Origin: Silene conica
Lineage: Eukaryota; Streptophyta; Magnoliopsida; Caryophyllales; Caryophyllaceae
NCBI GenBank assembly: GCA_029255685.2
Contig: CM055311.2
Location: 59,919,048-59,983,047 of the forward strand
Length of the DNA: 64,000 nucleotides
Reading direction: 5' to 3'
Numbering within the stretch: position 1 is the first letter of the stretch; each line of letters opens with the position of its first letter. Below are positions 62,653 to 64,000 of the stretch, piece after piece. The notes under the pieces are model-generated. The model saw only the letters and a list, made by a program, of their open reading frames with translations. It was not told where the DNA came from and searched no databases. Both the position numbers and the translations under genes were made by a program.

Positions 62653-64000
62653 TTAAAATGTACACATGTAAAGTAGGCATTTGATTGCATAAGAGGTATA
62701 CGTATAATCTTTACGGATCATAGTTGCCGTTTTTTTCAAGTGTATTTCTTTGATTGTTTATTGATAATTATATAAATATTCTTTTCCGTAATTAATATAG
62801 ATTGGAAGGGAAAAAAATTCAGCAAATTAGTTGCCATATTTTGTTAGTGTATTTTATTAATAATTATTTAAATACTTCTTTCCAAAGTTAATATAGATGG
62901 GAAGGAAAAGTAAATTTATCAGATTAGTTGTCAATTTTTTAGTGTATTTTGTTGATTAATTATTAAAGAATATCCAAAGAATAATTTGCAAAATTTTGTA
63001 TCATCTAGTCATTGATACCGTATGTTACTTACAAGGATTACCTCAGAATACCACAATTATATCTTTGTTGATTATAAAATTTATAGTTTAGATAAATGAT
63101 ATAGATGAAGATATAAATTTAATATAGTTGAAGATATAAATTTAATAACGCACAAAATTTACCTCAGAATACCACAACTATATCTTTGGTACGTCAATGA
63201 CTGTTTATATAGTTTACAACTCCATCTAGATATAAATTTATATATATCTTGGTACTTCAATATTATTTATTTATTTATATGTCATATATGAGGAATCTTT
63301 AATGAGTTCTATTAGCTAAAATAATAACATTAAGATAGTAGGGCTTACTTAAGACCATTTTAAATTAAGAACTTTCATAACCTGCCTTTTATTTATGTCT
63401 TATTTAAATCGTTTATGAGTATCGTCTTAATTTGAGACGGTTAATTAAGAATTTGCGAAATCGGAAACTCGTTTACGAAAGGTTTGCAATTTTCAAATAT
63501 AAAAATAACTAATAAATCTTATATAAAACGATACGTTATAAATTTTGATAAAATCATACTATTGATATTTTTAGTCTCTTTATATAAAATGTTTGTTGTA
63601 TAAAAAAATGTTTAATAAGGAACATTTAAATAATTGTAACAATCGATGACTTATGGTACAAAGTAACATAATAACAAAAACAAAATGATTGTAAAAGAAA
63701 ATTTTAGTGCATTATATTTGGTAATAATATATAGATTATTTTTGGTAATAATATATAAGCTATAATTAAATTTCTAATTATTAATAAATTATAGTGTCTT
63801 AGTTTTGACAATTATCATAAGATAAATTCATTGAATTGACTTTTACTTAGGCAGGAAAAAAGTTATGGAGATAGAGACATGTGTCAAGTTTAGTATGTAA
63901 TAGTTCTTTATTATAATTTAATATAGATAGGTAGATAATATGATCGAAAACTGTATCTCGAATGACTTATTACTACCCTACAAATTTAGAATTAATAATG
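62653..64000. repeat. AT-rich intergenic DNA with short tandem duplications
   Basis: No gene. A unit of about 100 bp starting GTGTATTT recurs at 62740, 62847 and 62942. Another, with ACCTCAGAATACCACAA, occurs at about 63040 and 63160. Confidence 0.6.

Noticed and set aside
1-64000. tRNA, rRNA, snRNA, CRISPR or bacterial operon features
   Set aside because: None could be recognised by eye on either strand; the primer-binding sites are retroelement motifs, not tRNA genes.

Overview
This is nuclear DNA from a flowering plant, very probably a eudicot. It is AT-rich and has two spliced protein genes embedded in dense layers of plant transposable elements: Ty3/gypsy and Ty1/copia LTR retrotransposons, LINEs, CACTA, hAT-like, Tourist-like and Stowaway-like elements. 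The order cannot be fixed from the window. Caryophyllales is a weak guess, based on the style of the repeats and on a PIP2 protein whose key residues fall at the same numbers as in spinach SoPIP2;1. No tRNA, rRNA, CRISPR or bacterial-type feature was seen.

Layout. 1-4749: remains of Athila-like Ty3/gypsy elements sharing one LTR (polypurine tract, LTR, primer-binding site, gag stub, partial second LTR). 4790-6084: a 5'-truncated LINE. 6.1-16 kb: AT-rich DNA with MITEs, a minisatellite, a hairpin between TA microsatellites, and a 2 kb long-TIR element carrying a palindromic iteron array and a second nested element. A probable minus-strand copia LTR and a CACTA terminus follow. 16.6-24.1 kb: a decayed CRM-like Ty3/gypsy element whose integrase is split by a 2761 bp solo LTR with a perfect 5 bp target duplication; its pol frame runs into its 3' LTR. 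24.5-26.3 kb: nested MITEs and a fold-back element.

Genes. 27805-33710 (+) encodes a predicted N-myristoylated RING E3 ubiquitin ligase of the LOG2/LUL family (three exons, 398 aa, 4.2 kb first intron containing a hAT-like element). 36663-37943 (-) encodes a PIP2 aquaporin (four exons, 282 aa) that looks fully functional. I see no evidence that the two genes act together; they are simply the nearest genes in a gene-poor, repeat-rich region.

Right half. 40923-54546 is a Ty1/copia element (A, +) split in gag by a second Ty1/copia element (B, -, 41600-50543). One LTR of B later received a Stowaway-like MITE, giving three datable layers. 54.8-56.6 kb holds several MITEs. 57193-62038 is a Tat/Retand-like element with LTRs that read as identical and a perfect ATATC target duplication. 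It keeps gag and an antisense coiled-coil frame but lacks reverse transcriptase and integrase, so it looks like a recently moved non-autonomous element. The last 1.9 kb is AT-rich with two small MITEs and short tandem duplications.
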